From Terriglobia bacterium (lineage in GTDB: Bacteria > Acidobacteriota > Terriglobia > Versatilivoradales > Versatilivoraceae): DNA of 64,000 bases. The stretch lies in the NCBI GenBank assembly GCA_951813285.1, contig OX638355.1, positions 4,545,136 through 4,609,135 of the forward strand, read 5' to 3'. The stretch's first letter is position 1. The number at the start of each line of letters is the position of its first letter. A program made the position numbers and the translations under genes. This document shows positions 62,641 through 64,000 of the stretch, piece after piece. A model generated the notes under the pieces. That model worked only from the letters and a program-made list of their open reading frames with translations. It was not told where the DNA came from and did no database searches.

Positions 62641-63741
62641 CTAATCGAGACCATAGAGGCTGCGCGCGTTCTCCGACATGATTTTCTTCCTCAACTCGCG
62701 GGAGAGACCGGACGGCACGGCGCTCTCCGGGGAATCGAAGTCCCAGTGCGGATAGTCGGTGGCGAACATCATCCTGTCATCGGTGTCCATCTGCTCCAGC
62801 AATTGCCGGAAGTAGCGCGGCTGGGGAGGCTCTTCCATGGGCTGGGAGGTGAACCAGAAATGCCTCCGAATGTAGGTGGATGGAGGGTGCCGGAGCGCAG
62901 GGATCTCCTCGGAAAGCTTGCGCCAACCGTGGTCCAACCGCCACATCAGCGGGGCCAGCCAGGCGAAGCCCCCTTCGATCAGCGCCACCTTCAACGAGGG
63001 AAACTGCTCGAACACGCCTTCGCAAACCAAGCTGATGACCTGGGCCTGAAAGGCCTGGGGCATGCCCCCATGGTCCTCGATGTAGTGGGAGGGCCAGCCG
63101 GCCCCCGTAATGGGTCCTGCTCCGGCGCCCCCAAAATGGATGCCCACCGGCAGTTGGCGGCGCAGCGCGGCTTGATAGATCTTGCGGTACCTGGGACGCC
63201 CCAAGGGCTCGTTGGTCCGAACCAGCAAGAGGACCTGAACGAATCCCGGATGGCCTCCCACCCGATCGATCTCTTGCGCCGCCAGATCCCCATCCTCGTA
63301 GGGAACGACAATGGAGGCGCGCAGCCTGGGCTCCGGTTCCAGCCATTCGGCGATCTGCCAGTCGTTGATCGCCCGGGCCAGCGCGGCTCCGTACTCCAGG
63401 TTGAGTTGACCACCGGCCCCGTAAAGGCAGTTGAGGATGCCGTATCGGATGTCATAGGCGTCCAGCAACTGCTCCCGCATGAATTCCAAATCCGAGCCCG
63501 CCGGCAATCCCGAAGGCGGCCAGGCATCGTGCCGGGCGGCGTTCATCAGCGCCCGCGGATAATATCCTCCCAGATGGCCGCGCAGTCCGAACCTCTGATG
63601 GTGCCGGCGCCAGCGCTCCGGCAGGTACTTGTAGAGGGTCTCATTGGAGGGGATGATGTTGTGGATGTCGCAGTCGATGACCTCCAACTGCGACTTTTTG
63701 CGGCCGGTCGGGGATGGTGTTGAGCTTATCGCTGTCGCCAT
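62641..63741 (-). CDS. Amidohydrolase-2 family metal-dependent hydrolase
   Basis: This is 366 residues from ATG 63741 (GGAGAGCTCACAAGA upstream); the frame stays open far upstream but into repeat DNA. VIDCDIHNI (metal-binding D-x-H near residue 20), VGIHFGGAG, VALIEGGFAW and MMFATDYPHWDFD are the amidohydrolase-2 (PF04909) landmarks. Enzymes of this group act as amidases, decarboxylases or lactonases. It is the first gene of an operon with the Rieske protein and the symporter. Its barrel is the same superfamily as the N-terminal half of the fusion at 56129, but with different sequence. Confidence 0.9.
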   Translation of the reverse strand: MATAISSTPSPTGRKKSQLEVIDCDIHNIIPSNETLYKYLPERWRRHHQRFGLRGHLGGYYPRALMNAARHDAWPPSGLPAGSDLEFMREQLLDAYDIRYGILNCLYGAGGQLNLEYGAALARAINDWQIAEWLEPEPRLRASIVVPYEDGDLAAQEIDRVGGHPGFVQVLLLVRTNEPLGRPRYRKIYQAALRRQLPVGIHFGGAGAGPITGAGWPSHYIEDHGGMPQAFQAQVISLVCEGVFEQFPSLKVALIEGGFAWLAPLMWRLDHGWRKLSEEIPALRHPPSTYIRRHFWFTSQPMEEPPQPRYFRQLLEQMDTDDRMMFATDYPHWDFDSPESAVPSGLSRELRKKIMSENARSLYGLD

Positions 63742-63832
63742 TCTTGTGAGCTCTCCAGTGCCCCGCCTGGTCTTGTCCCCAAGTGTTCCCATCTTAACAC
63801 GGGCGCCGCAGATCGTTTTTTTCATAATCAAC

Positions 63833-63964
63833 ATCGATGCACAGGATAACCAGGTCAAGAAGTTGTTGCCGGCGAAGCTGACTCGAGCGATACGAGACAC
63901 ACGATGCCGGCTACTGGGGCAAGGCATGTGGATGACAATAATCCTGTATATCCTGTGCATCCAT
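63833..63964. repeat. Element with inverted ATGGATGCACAGGAT ends, second copy
   Basis: ATCGATGCACAGGAT (63833-63847) and ATCCTGTGCATCCAT (63950-63964) are inverted with 14 of 15 matches, enclosing about 100 nt without a gene. On the minus strand the right end would encode MDAQDIQD. Confidence 0.65.
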
Positions 63965-64000
63965 GTAAAACAAAAATGCAAACCGAGGCGTTTGCAAAAT

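Overview
The window is GC-rich bacterial chromosome. It most likely comes from an Acidobacteriota member, an environmental or metagenome-type genome rich in secreted proteins. Pointers are two proteins with the acidobacterial VWFA-related domain, a TonB-dependent receptor with an N-terminal carboxypeptidase-regulatory (Oar-like) domain, CRTAC1/ASPIC-UnbV beta-propeller proteins, a PSD1 + DUF1501 pair, a BlaI/M56-TonB pair, and several TPR proteins fused to multihaem cytochromes. No rRNA, tRNA, phage module or CRISPR array was seen. The phylum call is inference from gene content.

Layout. 1-7.8 kb: three secreted glycoside-hydrolase-like TIM-barrel proteins (two are a tandem duplication with a 1,624-nt offset, one cut by the left edge), then an SDR oxidoreductase and a second type of sugar-hydrolase-like lipoprotein. 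7.8-9.0 kb: non-coding, full of decayed repeats. 9.0-13.5 kb: a regulatory block of an M56 peptidase-TonB fusion, its BlaI repressor, a small secreted protein and an ECF sigma factor. 14.2-33.8 kb: a fourth TIM-barrel protein, three paralogous heptahaem cytochrome-TPR proteins, a TPR protein, two VWFA proteins separated by a PIN toxin-antitoxin pair, a DUF3179 protein and a secreted hypothetical protein. 34.2-38.5 kb: two CRTAC1-like propellers. 39.6-42.9 kb: the TonB-dependent receptor with a clear terminator. 43.7-48.3 kb: an octahaem cytochrome lipoprotein, a small membrane protein, a DUF1640-like peptide and a TPR protein. 49.2-53.8 kb: DUF1501 and PSD1. 54-54.6 kb: a second toxin-antitoxin pair (AbrB/PIN).

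54.6-63.7 kb looks like one metabolic locus. It holds a lipoprotein of three tandem RidA domains, divergent from an amidohydrolase-class III aminotransferase fusion plus an MlrC-like (M81) hydrolase. Facing these is an amidohydrolase - Rieske - sodium:solute symporter operon. Import, amide or peptide cleavage, PLP chemistry and removal of reactive enamine/imine products would fit together. The substrate cannot be read from the sequence, and this is my best candidate for an undescribed system.

The intergenic DNA is unusually rich in dispersed repeat families: hairpins with TTGTTTCA/TGAAACAA ends, CACGAAGGGCCAC units, GGGCGTCCC palindromes, CTCCCCCCTTGAGGGGGAG elements, and copies of ATGGATGCACAGGAT. 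I trace the last to the 5' end of GxxExxY-family genes, because one copy still encodes a deleted remnant of such a protein.
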